Below, piece after piece: positions 46,500 through 59,871 of a DNA stretch of 64,000 bases. Position 1 is the stretch's first letter. Each line of letters opens with the position of its first letter. The stretch lies in contig OY754982.1 in assembly GCA_963576475.1 (NCBI GenBank), positions 12,240,546 to 12,304,545 on the forward strand, read 5' to 3'. A model generated the notes under the pieces. It saw nothing but the letters and a program-made list of their open reading frames with translations, had not been told where the DNA came from and did not search any database. A program made the translations under genes and the position numbers. Source of the DNA: Molanna angustata. Lineage: Eukaryota; Arthropoda; Insecta; Trichoptera; Molannidae.

Positions 46500-49400
46500 G
46501 ATTTCATCTATTAAAACTGAAAAAATGCTCTCACGACCTGGAAATTAGAGATATTTAAATTTGGTTTCAACTATTTATACAACACCAAGAATCTTCATAA
46601 AATTGTATTCAAAGTTGGTCAATGTTAAAAGAAAAATATTCAACGGTTTCAAAAATTATATTTTATTTAATGGATATTTGTATGAAACTTATATGTAACA
46701 AGAGAATTTTTTTATATTTGGCAATGTTCAGTTCATTGATTTCATATTGATATAAGAATATTAATAGCTTGAACTTAGAACTGATTAGCTTTTCATAGAT
46801 ATCATAAAATTTCTTCATATGATATCACGTGTCAACATTGTCAAAATGCTCTAACGCTCTTTGAAACAAAATTTATCTGCTTTTTTTAAAATATTTCATA
46901 CAACATAAGCAGTCTTCACTATACTGCATTAATAGTTTGTCTATCTTAACATAAAAATATACTATCGGAAGAAAATTTATATTCCTGTTAGTAACATTTA
47001 GTATGAATAAAAATGTAATTAGATAAATTTCTATTTATGGAAACGTTCAGTAATTTGATTTCATGTTATAATGTAAAGAGCTTGAACATAGAACTGATTA
47101 GCTTTCCATAAATAACAAAAAAAATCTTCATATGATATCACCTGTCAAAATTTGGAAAATGCTCTCGCGTTCTTTAGAACAAAATTTATCTGCTTTTTTT
47201 AAAATATTTCATACAACATAAGCATTCTTCCCTATACTCCATTAATAGTTTGTCTATCTCAACATAAAAATATACTATCGGAAGAAAATTTATATTCCTG
47301 ATAGTAACATTTAGTATGAATAAAAATGTAATTAGATAAATTTCTATGTATGGAAAAGTTCAGTAATTTGATTTCATGTTATAATGTAAAGAGCTTGAAC
47401 ATAGAACTGATTAGCTTTCCATAAATAACAAAAAAAATCTTCATATGATATCACCTGTCAAAATTTGGAAAATGCTCTCGCGTTCTTTAGAACAAAATTT
47501 ATCTGCTTTTTTTAAAATATTTCATACAACATAAGCATTCTTCACTATACTGCATTAATAGTTTGTCTATCTTAACATAAAAATATACTATCGGAAGAAA
47601 ATTTATATTCCTGGTAGTAACATTTAGTATGAATAAAAATGTAATTAGATAAATTTCTATGTATGGAAAAGTTCAGTAATTTGATTTCATGTTATAATGT
47701 AAAGAGCTTGAACATAGAACTGATTAGCTTTCCATAAATAACAAAAAAATTCTTCATATGATATCACCTGTCAAAATTTGGAAAATGCTCTCGCGTTCTT
47801 TAGAACAAAATTTATCTGCTTTTTTTTAAATATTTCATACAACATAAGCATTCTTCCCTATACTGCATTAATAGTTTGTCTATCTTAACATAAAAATATA
47901 CTATCGGAAGAAAATTTATATTCCTGATAGTAACATTTAGTATGAATAAAAATGTAATTAGATAAATTTCTATGTATGGAAATGTTCAGTAATTTGATTT
48001 CATGTTATAATGTAAAGAGCTTGAACATAGAACTGATTAGCTTTCCATAAATAACAAAAAAAATCTTCATATGATATCACCTATTAAAATTTGGAAAATG
48101 CTCTCGCGTTCTTTAGAACAAAATTTATCTGCTTTTTTTAAAATATTTCATACAACATAAGCATTCTTCCCAATACTGCATTAATAGTTTGTCTATCTTA
48201 ACATAAAAATATACTATCGGAAGAAAATTTATATTCCTGATAGTAACATTTAGTATGAATAAAAATGTAATTAGATAAATTTCTATGTATGGAAACGTTC
48301 AGTAATTTGATTTCATGTTATAATGTAAAGAGCTTGAACATAGAACTGATTAGCTTTCCATAAATAACAAAAAAAATCTTCATATGATATCACCTGTCAA
48401 AATTTGGAAAATGCTCTCGCGTTCTTTAGAACAAAATTTATCTGCTTTTTTTAAAATATTTCATACAACATAAGCATTCTTCCCTATACTGCATTAATAG
48501 TTTGTCTATCTTAACATAAAAATATACTAACGGAAGAAAATTTATATTCCTGATAGTAACATTTAGTATGAATAAAAATGTAATTAGATAAATTTCTATG
48601 TATGGAAACGTTCAGTTATTTGATTTCATGTTATAATGTAAAGAGCTTGAACATAGAACTGATTAGCTTTCCATAAATAACAAAAAAAATCTTCATATGA
48701 TATCACCTGTCAAAATTTGGAAAATGCTCTCGCGTTCTTTAGAACAAAATTTATCTGCTTTTTTTAAAATATTTCATACAACATAAGCATTCTTCCCTAT
48801 ACTGCATTAATAGTTTGTCTATCTTAACATAAAAATATACTATCGGAAGAAAATTTATATTCCTGATAGTAACATTTAGTATGAATAAAAATGTAATTAG
48901 ATAAATTTCTATGTATGGAAACGTTCAGTAATTTGATTTCATGTTATAATGTAAAGAGCTTGAACATAGAACTGATTAGCTTTCCATAAATAACAAAAAA
49001 ATCTTCATATGATATCACGTGTCAAAATTTTGAAAATGCTCTCGCGTTCTTTAAATCAAAATTTATCTGCTTTTTTAAAAATATTTCATACAACATAAGC
49101 ATTCTTCACTATACTGCATTAATAGTTTGTCTATCTTAACATAAAAATATACTATCGGAAGAAAATTTATATTCCTGATAGTAACATTTAGTATGAATAA
49201 AAATGTAATTAGATAAATTTCTATGTATGGAAACATTCAGTAATTTGATTTCATGTTATAATGTAAAGAGCTTGAACATAGAACTGATTAGCTTTCCATA
49301 AATAACAAAAAAATCTTCATATGATATCACGTGTCAAAATTTTGAAAATGCTCTCACGTTCTTTAAATCAAAATTTATCTGCTTTTTTTAAAATATTTCA

Positions 49401-52400
49401 TACAACATAAGCATTCTTCACTATACTGCATTAATAGTTTGTTTATCTTAACATAAAAATATACTATCGGAAGAAAATTTATATTCCTGGTAGTAACATT
49501 TAGTATGAATAAAAATGTAATTAGATAAATTTCTATGTATGGAAAAGTTCAGTAATTTGATTTCATGTTATAATGTAAAGAGCTTGAACATAGAACTGAT
49601 TAGCTTTCCATAAATAACAAAAAAATTCTTCATATGATATCACCTGTCAAAATTTGGAAAATGCTCTCGCGTTCTTTAGAACAAAATTTATCTGCTTTTT
49701 TTTAAATATTTCATACAACATAAGCATTCTTCCCTATACTGCATTAATAGTTTGTCTATCTTAACATAAAAATATACTATCGGAAGAAAATTTATATTCC
49801 TGATAGTAACATTTAGTATGAATAAAAATGTAATTAGATAAATTTCTATGTATGGAAATGTTCAGTAATTTGATTTCATGTTATAATGTAAAGAGCTTGA
49901 ACATAGAACTGATTAGCTTTCCATAAATAACAAAAAAAATCTTCATATGATATCACCTATTAAAATTTGGAAAATGCTCTCGCGTTCTTTAGAACAAAAT
50001 TTATCTGCTTTTTTTAAAATATTTCATACAACATAAGCATTCTTCCCAATACTGCATTAATAGTTTGTCTATCTTAACATAAAAATATACTATCGGAAGA
50101 AAATTTATATTCCTGATAGTAACATTTAGTATGAATTAAAATGTAATTAGATAAATTTCTATGTATGGAAACGTTCAGTAATTTGATTTCATGTTATAAT
50201 GTAAAGAGCTTGAACATAGAACTGATTAGCTTTCCATAAATAACAAAAAAATCTTCATATGATATCACGTGTCAAAATTTTGAAAATGCTCTCGCGTTCT
50301 TTAAATCAAAATTTATCTGCTTTTTTAAAAATATTTCATACAACATAAGCATTCTTCACTATACTGCATTAATAGTTTGTCTATCTTAACATAAAAATAT
50401 ACTATCGGAAGAAAATTTATATTCCTGATAGTAACATTTAGTATGAATAAAAATGTAATTAGATAAATTTCTATGTATGGAAACATTCAGTAATTTGATT
50501 TCATGTTATAATGTAAAGAGCTTGAACATAGAACTGATTAGCTTTCCATAAATAACAAAAAAATCTTCATATGATATCACGTGTCAAAATTTTGAAAATG
50601 CTCTCACGTTCTTTAAATCAAAATTTATCTGCTTTTTTTAAAATATTTCATACAACATAAGCATTCTTCACTATACTGCATTAATAGTTTGTTTATCTTA
50701 ACATAAAAATATACTATCGGAAGAAAATTTATATTCCTGGTAGTAACATTTAGTATGAATAAAAATGTAATTAGATAAATTTCTATGTATGGAAAAGTTC
50801 AGTAATTTGATTTCATGTTATAATGTAAAGAGCTTGAACATAGAACTGATTAGCTTTCCATAAATAACAAAAAAATTCTTCATATGATATCACCTGTCAA
50901 AATTTGGAAAATGCTCTCGCGTTCTTTAGAACAAAATTTATCTGCTTTTTTTTAAATATTTCATACAACATAAGCATTCTTCCCTATACTGCATTAATAG
51001 TTTGTCTATCTTAACATAAAAATATACTATCGGAAGAAAATTTATATTCCTGATAGTAACATTTAGTATGAATAAAAATGTAATTAGATAAATTTCTATG
51101 TATGGAAATGTTCAGTAATTTGATTTCATGTTATAATGTAAAGAGCTTGAACATAGAACTGATTAGCTTTCCATAAATAACAAAAAAAATCTTCATATGA
51201 TATCACCTATTAAAATTTGGAAAATGCTCTCGCGTTCTTTAGAACAAAATTTATCTGCTTTTTTTAAAATATTTCATACAACATAAGCATTCTTCCCAAT
51301 ACTGCATTAATAGTTTGTCTATCTTAACATAAAAATATACTATCGGAAGAAAATTTATATTCCTGATAGTAACATTTAGTATGAATTAAAATGTAATTAG
51401 ATAAATTTCTATGTATGGAAACGTTCAGTAATTTGATTTCATGTTATAATGTAAAGAGCTTGAACATAGAACTGATTAGCTTTCCATAAATAACAAAAAA
51501 AATCTTCATATGATATCACCTGTCAAAATTTGGAAAATGCTCTCGCGTTCTTTAGAACAAAATTTATCTGCTTTTTTTTAAATATTTCATACAACATAAG
51601 CATTCTTCCCTATACTGCATTAATAGTTTGTCTATCTTAACATAAAAATATACTATCGGAAGAAAATTTATATTCCTGATAGTAACATTTAGTATGAATA
51701 AAAATGTAATTAGATAAATTTCTATGTATGGAAATGTTCAGTAATTTGATTTCATGTTATAATGTAAAGAGCTTGAACATAGAACTGATTAGCTTTCCAT
51801 AAATAACAAAAAAAATCTTCATATGATATCACGTGTCAAAATTTTGAAAATGCTCTCGCGTTCTTTAAATCAAAGTTTATCTGCTTTTTTAAAAATATTT
51901 CATACAACATAAGCATTCTTCACTATACTGCATTAATAGTTTGTCTATCTTAACATAAAAATATACTATCGGAAGAAAATTTATATTCCTGATAGTAACA
52001 TTTAGTATGAATAAAAATGTAATTAGATAAATTTCTATGTATGGAAACGTTCAGTTATTTGATTTCATGTTATAATGTAAAGAGCTGGAACATAGAACTG
52101 ATTAGCTTTCCATAAATAACAAAAAAATCTTCATATGATATCACGTGTCAAAATTTTGAAAATGCTCCCGCGTTCTTTAAATCAAAATTTATCTGCTTTT
52201 TTAAAAATATTTCATACAACATAAGCATTCTTCACTATACTGCATTAATAGTTTGTCTATCTTAACATAAAAATATACTATCGGAAGAAAATTTATATTC
52301 CTGATAGTAACATTTAGTATGAATAAAAATGTAATTAGATAAATTTCTATGTATGGAAACGTTCAGTAATTTGATTTCATGTTATAATGTAAAGAGCTTG

Positions 52401-54520
52401 AACATAGAACTGATTAGCTTTCCATAAATAACAAAAAAATCTTCATATGATATCACGTGTCAAAATTTTGAAAATGCTCTCACGTTCTTTAAATCAAAAT
52501 TTATCTGCTTTTTTTAAAATATTTCATACAACATAAGCATTCTTCACTATACTGCATTAATAGTTTGTTTATCTTAACATAAAAATATACTATCGGAACA
52601 AAATTTATATTCCTGGTAGTAACATTTAGTATGAATAAAAATGTAATTAGATAAATTTCTATGTATGGAAAAGTTCAGTAATTTGATTTCATGTTATAAT
52701 GTAAAGAGCTTGAACATAGAACTGATTAGCTTTCCATAAATAACAAAAAAATTCTTCATATGATATCACCTGTCAAAATTTGGAAAATGCTCTCGCGTTC
52801 TTTAGAACAAAATTTATCTGCTTTTTTTAAAATATTTCATACAACATAAGCATTCTTCCCTATACTGCATTAATAGTTTGTCTATCTCAACATAAAAATA
52901 TACTATCGGAAGAAAATTTATATTCCTGATAGTAACATTTAGTATGAATAAAAATGTAATTAGATAAATTTCTATGTATGGAAACGTTCAGTAATTTGAT
53001 TTCATGTAATAATGTAAAGAGCTTGAACATAGAACTGATTAGCTTTCCATATATAACAAAAAAATCTTCATATGATATCACGTGTCAAAATTTTGAAAAT
53101 GCTCTCGCGTTCTTTAAAGCAAAATTTATCTGCTTTTTTTAAAAATATTTCATACAACATAAGCATTCTTCACTATACTGCATTAATAGTTTGTCTATCT
53201 TAACATAAAAATATACTATCGGAAGAAAATTTATATTCCTGATAGTAACATTTAGTATGAATAAAAATGTAATTAGATAAATTTCTATGTATGGAAACGT
53301 TCAGTAATTTGATTTCATGTTATAATGTAAAGAGCTTGAACATAGAACTGATTAGCTTTCCATAAATAACAAAAAAATCTTCATATGATATCACGTGTCA
53401 AAATTTTGAAAATGCTCTCGCGTTCTTTAAATCAAAATTTATCTGCTTTTTTTAAAATATTTCATACAACATAAGCATTCTTCCCTATACTGCATTAATA
53501 GTTTGTCTATCTTAACATAAAAATATACTAACGGAAGAAAATTTATATTCCTGATAGTAACATTTAGTATGAATAAAAATGTAATTAGATAAATTTCTAT
53601 GTATGGAAACGTTCAGTAATTTGATTTCATGTTATAATGTAAAGAGCTTGAACATAGAACTGATTAGCTTTCCATAAATAACAAAAAAATCTTCATATGA
53701 TATCACGTGTCAAAATTTTGAAAATGCTCTCGCGTTCTTTAAATCAAAATTTATCTGCTTTTTTTAAAATATTTCATACAACATAAGCATTCTTCCCTAT
53801 ACTGCATTAATAGTTTGTCTATCTTAACATAAAAATATACTATCGGAAGAAAATTTATATTCCTGATAGTAACATTTAGTATGAATAAAAATGTAATTAG
53901 ATAAATTTCTATGTATGGAAATGTTCAGTAATTTGATTTCATGTTATAATGTAAAGAGCTTGAACATAGAACTGATTAGCTTTCCATAAATAACAAAAAA
54001 AATCTTCATATGATATCACGTGTCAAAATTTTGAAAATGCTCTCGCGTTCTTTAAATCAAAGTTTATCTGCTTTTTTAAAAATATTTCATACAACATAAG
54101 CATTCTTCACTATACTGCATTAATAGTTTGTCTATCTTAACATAAAAATATACTATCGGAAGAAAATTTATATTCCTGATAGTAACATTTAGTATGAATA
54201 AAAATGTAATTAGATAAATTTCTATGTATGGAAACGTTCAGTAATTTGATTTCATGTTATAATGTAAAGAGCTTGAACATAGAACTGATTAGCTTTCCAT
54301 AAATAACAAAAAAATCTTCATATGATATCACGTGTCAAAATTTTGAAAATGCTCTCGCGTTCTTTAAATCAAAATTTATCTGCTTTTTTTAAAATATTTC
54401 ATACATTATAAGCATTCTTCACTATACGGCATTAATAGTTTGTCTATCTTAACATGAAAATATACTATCGTTAGAAAATTTATATTCCTGGTAGTAAAAT
54501 TTAGAATGAATAAAATATTT
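46500..54520 (+). repeat. Satellite array, about 313-bp monomer, about 26 copies
   Basis: The word AAAATGCTCT recurs at 46,523, 46,843, 47,156 and then every 312-313 bp to 54,346 (23 steps over 7,190 bp). Monomers contain TTTATCTGCTTTTTTTAAAA, CATACAACATAAGCATTCTT, ATATACTATCGGAAGAAAAT, GAGCTTGAACATAGAACTGA and TTAGCTTTCCATAAATAAC. The two leftmost are much diverged and the last one moderately, while interior ones are nearly identical. Variants: CCTGTCAAAATTTGG, CCTATTAAAATTTGG and CGTGTCAAAATTTTG. No open frame of note. The CTGATTAG-TTTTCCATAGA word at 46,300 and 46,460, inside family A sequence, resembles part of the monomer, so the satellite probably grew from it. Confidence 0.95.
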
Positions 54521-55022
54521 CATTGTCAATATTTGTGGTGTGGAGAGTTTAGTGTTGGCCACAACCCACTCGTTTTAAATTAAAGAAGATAAAAATACCT
54601 AGAAAAATATGATGTGACGTTGCATTAATGCAAAAGGTTAAGTAAATAAACCTAAAAAACATACATTTTCGATTCAGCGCCATTACGAAATAAAAGTTTT
54701 TTTGGTTTATTTACTTAACCTGATGCATTAATGCTACGTCACATCATATTTTTCCAGATATTTTTTTCTTCTTTAATTTATAAAAAAATATTGTTCTATA
54801 CCTTATATTTTTTTAGAAATTTAAGAAAAATGTCAAAAATCGGGGAATGCTTATTATTTTCCTACAAGAATATATACTGAACATTATTAAAAAGTTAAGG
54901 TATATTTTTCTTTATTAATATCCAAACTAACTAGGTTATTTTTTTCAAAATGATTCGTTTTGTAGTAATGATGCAATTTCAAATTGAAAAAATAGGTACG
55001 TTGGCAGCAGTCACCCTCTTAA

Positions 55023-55573
55023 TAGACAAAATTTTCTTTTCATACATTTTTCTTAAGACTCAATTACTCCTATACTCCTTTTCTTTATGAGCATGAACAA
55101 CGATTGTGATTTGAACATTCTTTTCTTTGTGTCTTGTATTTTTGCTTTTAATACTATGCTTACAATTAGAATACAGTCGGTTACTTTTATTTTGTGCTAG
55201 AAATATTTTTGTATGATCATTGTCCAAACAATCAGTATTACTAAAAACACTCCAAACATTAGAAACTCGTTTGAAAACGAAGCAATTGAATTAAAACACT
55301 TAAATCGTTTCCGCGAGTTTATATTTGAATAGGTATGTGATAAACGATTTAAATTGGAATGAGGATTATTCGATCATTGGTTGATAGGATTTCGACCAGA
55401 AATCTGCAAAGCCGCCAAAAAAGTCGGGTATGACCACGAAGTTATAAACGATATTACAAATTAATACCGAATTATTACGAACATCGAATACTAAACTTCA
55501 AAAATGCTTAGGTATGCCACTTTATAAGAAACATGGCTTTTACTAATCGAAATAGTAATAGTAAAAGTAAACT
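55023..55573. other. No gene seen
   Basis: Unassigned AT-rich DNA between the foldback element and the next LINE remnant. Confidence 0.4.
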
Positions 55574-55665
55574 TCTATAGACGACGGGATAGACGGGAAT
55601 GGAGGAGAATCCTGGATTCAGTCAAGGCCCTCCCAGGGCTGTCGAGATTATGATGATGATGAATA
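55574..55665 (+). pseudogene. LINE C-terminal tail with (ATG)n 3' end
   Basis: The plus frame reads RRDRREWRRILDSVKALPGL then SRL, a stop, and an ATGATGATG tail. D-R-x-x-W-R-x-I-L-D-x-V-K-A-L-P-G is the typical last segment of an insect LINE protein, directly followed by a trinucleotide tail. Confidence 0.55.
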
Positions 55666-56160
55666 ATAAACTTTATTTAGACGTAAAAACATATATAAAA
55701 AGTAACATGTATATCTATTTTTTTAAACCATTAAGTATGATAAGAGCATGACAGTTTGTTATAAAAACATTATGTAAAGCTATACTAATCTTTGAGGCTA
55801 AAATAATTGAATAATAATAATATTAATTTATACGACAATTAATGAAAATTTCATACTTAACGTTGATGTTAAAAAGTTTCGTAATTTAATGCAGAAAAAT
55901 ATTAAGATTGGACTATAGGTAATCGAGTAATGATTTATATATTTTTAAGATTAAGGCAAGCTAAGAACGCATTAAGAACGTGTCATGAGTATCCCCAGAA
56001 TATTAATAATTTTTAACTATGTATTCAGCACCTAGCCTACTAAAGGTGACAAGACTTGTGGTTTCTTTTGTTTGGTGGTAAACTGATATATATTTTGAGA
56101 CCTTTTTGGTTTAAATTATTTTGTGTACCTACACTACATGTTAATGTCGTTTTTAAATAC
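55666..56160 (-). pseudogene. CR1/Jockey-like LINE 3' end, second copy
   Basis: GAATATTAATAATTTTTAAC, TATGTATTCAGCACCTAGCC and AAGGTGACAAGACTTGTGGT match 35,383-35,445, the C-terminus of the LINE at 35-37 kb. The UTR (ACTTTATTTAGACGTAAAAA at 55,672) corresponds to 35,236 (CTTTTATTTGAACGTAAAAA). It stops about 55 codons into the coding part, so it is heavily 5'-truncated. Confidence 0.6.
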
Positions 56161-57477
56161 ATAAAGAGAGTATGTTTTAATTACAATGCTTGAAAACATT
56201 TATATTTTTAATGAAGTTTATTTATTTAGAATTCAGTATATTAGTTATGACTTGTAATGACACAATTATAAATCAAATTGGATATTCTTACGTACTAAAA
56301 TTTCATTCCTATGTCTGGAGTTAAAATAAATGACTTGAACAAGCGAAGGAATTTAAATTGCTGTTGGTTGGAAAAATATATGTTTAATGTAGGAAGAAAT
56401 TACCCATTGTTTTTATCCTGGAAGAAAGTTATTATGTTTCTAGAGAAACACTTCTTGCGAGTAGTCCTTTGACGCATATAAAGACAGCATATTTACGGCG
56501 GGCAGTTGTTCCCAAAGTTAACACTTGAGAAATTACCGAAAGAAGTTTTGGGTTGAGTTGGTGTTTGTTCTGTGTCCGAGACAGGCCGAAGGGTTTAATT
56601 CTCCGGTACAAACGTGAAGACTTCTTTCGAAACGTGAATCTTTTTTTCTCCGTAAAAGATATAAATTGAGCCAAATTATTTTCATAGCCAGATTCCTTTT
56701 CAATATCAACTGACAAAGCTCAGGAATGTTTGACGATACTAAAATATTATTGTTGCAATTTTCTCGCTGTTAATCAAAGTCTACTTGTTTCATTATTTGT
56801 TCTTGTTCGTGGTCGTCAATATTATCATCCTGGTATTGACGTATTATCTACGTATCAGTATTTTGGGAAATTTCTGGTTATTATCAATATCGTGTAATAA
56901 ATTTGATTCATTTAACGTAGATATTGATGTTATAAAATTGTATTGGTTTTTCGGGACCTGCTGCTTTTACATTAATTTTTGAAACAAAGTTTCCTATTCT
57001 CATGTGTATTAAATATTTGTCATCATCTCATACAAAAGTATTTTTTGAATGTTCGAAACCAGCATTAAATATATCGTAGCGAAATCTATAAATATTTTTA
57101 TACGATTTCGCTATGATCTCATAGTTAACTCGCCTAGAGTGATGCGGTTATAATCGTATTAGCTTACGAATATCATAAAAAATCTATTTTATCTATGTTT
57201 TTTAATACTATGCCATCAAACTACATAATTGCCTACCAACCTCACTAAAGCTTCTACCACAAAACACGTCGTCACAAAACTACAAAAAAACATAACACTA
57301 TGCACAAATAACACCGGTTCAGATCATATCAATAACATAATTTTTAATTTCTTTTTTTTTAACTCTCTTTTCATTTTTTTCTCTTTGTGTTTTATTTTCT
57401 TACTCCTCAATTTTATTTTTTTATCAATTTATTTCTTACTAAATAAGTATTGTGCCATTTTAACTTTGAGACTTCAC
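56161..57477. other. No gene confirmed; one unassigned frame
   Basis: The minus frame at 56,432-56,716 (94 codons) includes basic runs (KKRFTFRKKSSRLYRRIKPF) and lies in GC-richer DNA than its surroundings, but I recognise no family, no splice context and no relative in the window. ATCGTAGCGAAAT at 57,069 and ATTTCGCTATGAT at 57,105 are a near-perfect inverted pair. Otherwise nothing. Confidence 0.3.
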
Positions 57478-57575
57478 GTTGCTCGGGTTGGTTGGAAGAA
57501 ATTGCTTTATGGCAATAAACCTGCTTTTGTACACATGTACATAAATTTTATAAATAAATAAATAATTACACAAAT
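57478..57575 (+). repeat. LINE 3' terminus with AAATA tail
   Basis: GGTTGGAAGAAATTGCTTTA, TGGCAATAAACCTGCTTTTG and TACACATGTACATAAATTTT lead into (AAATA)n. The GGCAATAAACC word before a simple tail is characteristic of lepidopteran LINE 3' ends, and resembles 8,430-8,480. The T-rich stretch and 110-codon frame before it are not assigned. Confidence 0.45.
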
Positions 57576-57847
57576 AAATTAATCAAATATACTTAACTTT
57601 CACATTTTTTTCTCAATAACAATTCAATGTATAATTTAATTAAAGAACTTTAGACATCATGCCACACAACTATTCAAATGAACACCTCGGCACAGGACTT
57701 CCTAGTGAGGTGTTCATCGTACCCTAGAAATTACCTACATACTTATCAATAAATAACACACATACACACATTTACATATATGTAGGTATATATACTTAAA
57801 TTCTAACTCTAGTATGTAATTATATTTGTAACATACTCTTTTTATTA

Positions 57848-58883
57848 CTAGTTGCATGTAACACATGAGATCCAACTGTCGATAGCGATAGTATGTATAG
57901 TTGAAGAATATGTACCAAACTATAAACCCATAAATAAAAATTATTGAATATTTTCAGATATTTTGTTTTCTATACAACATATATTATGTAGGTATGTATG
58001 TCAAGATAGGATAGTTTGGAGGAAGTTCCTTTTTTCCTACCCAGAATATGCAAATAGCATGATGGTATGTATGTATGTTTGGAGATGAAGTATCAAACTA
58101 TTAAGTCTTCTTACATATTGTGTATAGGCGACTGCCATACAAAATGTATGAAGCGATGTCGTCACTAAATTCAATTTTTAAAAAAATTGTTAAAAAAAAA
58201 TTGAGATCTTCTACAACAATGTTAATATTTTTTATAGAAAATTAAATTATCTAGTTGGGGTGTTTCGGCTTTTTTTGATAATTGTAAAAGTTTTGGAAAT
58301 ATAGGCAGTTAAACTCATAAATTTATCATAAAAAAAATATTTTTCTTAATAAAAAATGTTTGAGAAACCCTGGAATTTTTTTGAAAAAACTAATTTGAGA
58401 TTTTGTATTTGTCTATGTTTGTACCAATTTTCAGCGTTCTAGCATTTATGGTTTCTGAGATATATGGAAAAATAAAATAAAAATTCAAAAGTTGATAACC
58501 CCTGACTGAAACAAAAATTCAAAATTCCGAGTATAAAAGTTTTGTAGGCCTGTAACTGTTTATATATTCTGAAATTTTAGGCTCTGTAAATTGAGCGGAT
58601 CAAAAGTTATAAGGGGGGGACGGACACACAGACACACACACAGACACACAGACACACACACAGACACACACACACACAGACACACGAAATGTTCTACTCC
58701 GAATTCTGAGTAAATCCGTGTATGGAACATATATGCTGCGAAGCCTCTAAGTTGGTGTTTTTTGACTTCAAAGTTGGAAAAGCCGTGAAAAAAGTAGACC
58801 TCTCCATACAATTCTCGCGTATTCTGGCTTGATACATTGTCGATATGTTAAGAGAACAAAGTTCTCCTGAACAAATCGACAGT
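57848..58883 (-). mobile_element. Family E element, copy 2
   Basis: Opens ACTAGTTGCATGTAACACAT as copy 1 does. The interior 57,990-58,620 is the reverse complement of 10,890-11,520, so the core is inverted relative to copy 1 although the first terminus reads the same way; that is expected with identical inverted ends. The GACACACA array at 58,621-58,685 corresponds to the GT array of copy 1. The far end is partial (AATCGACAGTTGGATAAATA near 58,875). Confidence 0.6.
58621..58685. repeat. (GACACACA)n microsatellite
   Basis: About eight GACACACA or CACACAGACA units after CGGACACACAGACACACAC. Pairs with the 250-bp (GT)n run of family E copy 1. Confidence 0.9.
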
Positions 58884-59871
58884 TGGATAAATAAAAATAA
58901 ATAAATAAATATTATGTTCTCTTTTTATCTTGCAACCGACGGTATGGGCTATCAGCGGAGACTTATAATTGGCTGTTAAATTATTATATTAGACGTAACA
59001 CTGTAGTGTATGGCTGTTGGTCTTCCAAAAATTTTATAAATACCTTCATAGATAATTAAATACCTAAATCACATTATCGTATGAAAAAAAAAGATTAGAT
59101 GGATTTAACAAAATTTACTTGATGCTATTGAAAATGCGTTTAGATTGTCGAACTCAAAGTCATAATCGTATCTCACTCTAAATGAAATATTTTTAGAATT
59201 TTTCTTTCTTAGACAAATGATCGTTTTACTTTTTGTGAACCATTTCATTGATCGTGACTTAATGAAACTATACCTATTTTTTAATAATTACCAACCTTAC
59301 ATATATGTATATTTCAAAATTTCTTATATAAATTCTAATTAAAACATTACAGTAAATTATATAGTATTTAAAACATATTCGGAGCTCTTTATAGTTTTTT
59401 TTTTATATTCATACATGTCATTATTATGTCGTGTTTATTAATATGCTTAATGCGTTGGCAGAAAATGCTTTATCACCATTTTTTCCCTAAATCTGTTGTT
59501 GATCAAGCAAAATGTTTTACTCACCATGAAAAACATATATTTCTTTTTTGCTGTCCAATTCAGAAGTTAAGAAATTATCACTGACAAAGAATTTATGTCT
59601 AAATTATATTTTAGCTGTTGTATGATTATAAATTTTTCCATTACAATAAATAATATCGGAATATTTTCTCCGAAATTCACATAAAAGTTATGTTTATTCG
59701 CGTCTGTAGGTATTTATAATTCTCGCGTAACATTTTATGTCTGGTGTAAAGTTTAAATATACGAAATTATCGTCTCTTTTATATTATTACTTTCATGTTG
59801 TGATATACCTAAAATTGATATATAAAATTTTCCATAAAATTTAAACAGGCAGGTTAAATACATTATTTCCA
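58884..59871. other. No gene seen
   Basis: AT-rich, unassigned. (AAATAAAT)n at 58,892-58,912. Confidence 0.4.

Larger units (their letters stand above)
46022..54572 (+). mobile_element. Family A element, copy 7, expanded by a satellite array
   Basis: The left end ACTCTCCACACTATGGAATA with GGAGAGTCATGATTTCGCAA and the right end TTTAGTGTTGGCCACAACCC/ACTCG match family A termini; T-runs flank both sides. The same site in foldback copy 1 (about 15,417-15,421) is uninterrupted, which fixes the boundaries. The left part carries a GTACGCC heptamer repeat and two diverged 165-bp units with TCCTCTCTACAGCCCAAACT; then the satellite begins. Confidence 0.7.
45781..55022. mobile_element. Foldback family F, copy 2, bearing nested elements
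   Basis: TTAA at 45,781-45,784 and 55,019-55,022 borders the element. The left arm 45,785-46,020 (GACAGCTGCCAACGTACCTA, AAAGAAAAATATACCTTAAC, GGCATACCCCGATTTTCAAC) is inverted at 54,780-55,018 (ending TAGGTACGTTGGCAGCAGTC). The central inverted part, as in copy 1, is at 54,600-54,755 with one copy of the segment that is tenfold at 15.5 kb. A family A element with an 8-kb satellite is inserted in the left half. Without it the element would be about 690 bp. Confidence 0.7.

Noticed and set aside
56432..56716. 94-codon minus frame as a host gene
   Set aside because: No recognised motif, relative or splice context; this length is expected by chance in 64 kb of six-frame translation.
57229..57561. 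110-codon plus frame
   Set aside because: Its middle is a T-rich Phe/Leu run and its end overlaps a LINE 3' terminus.
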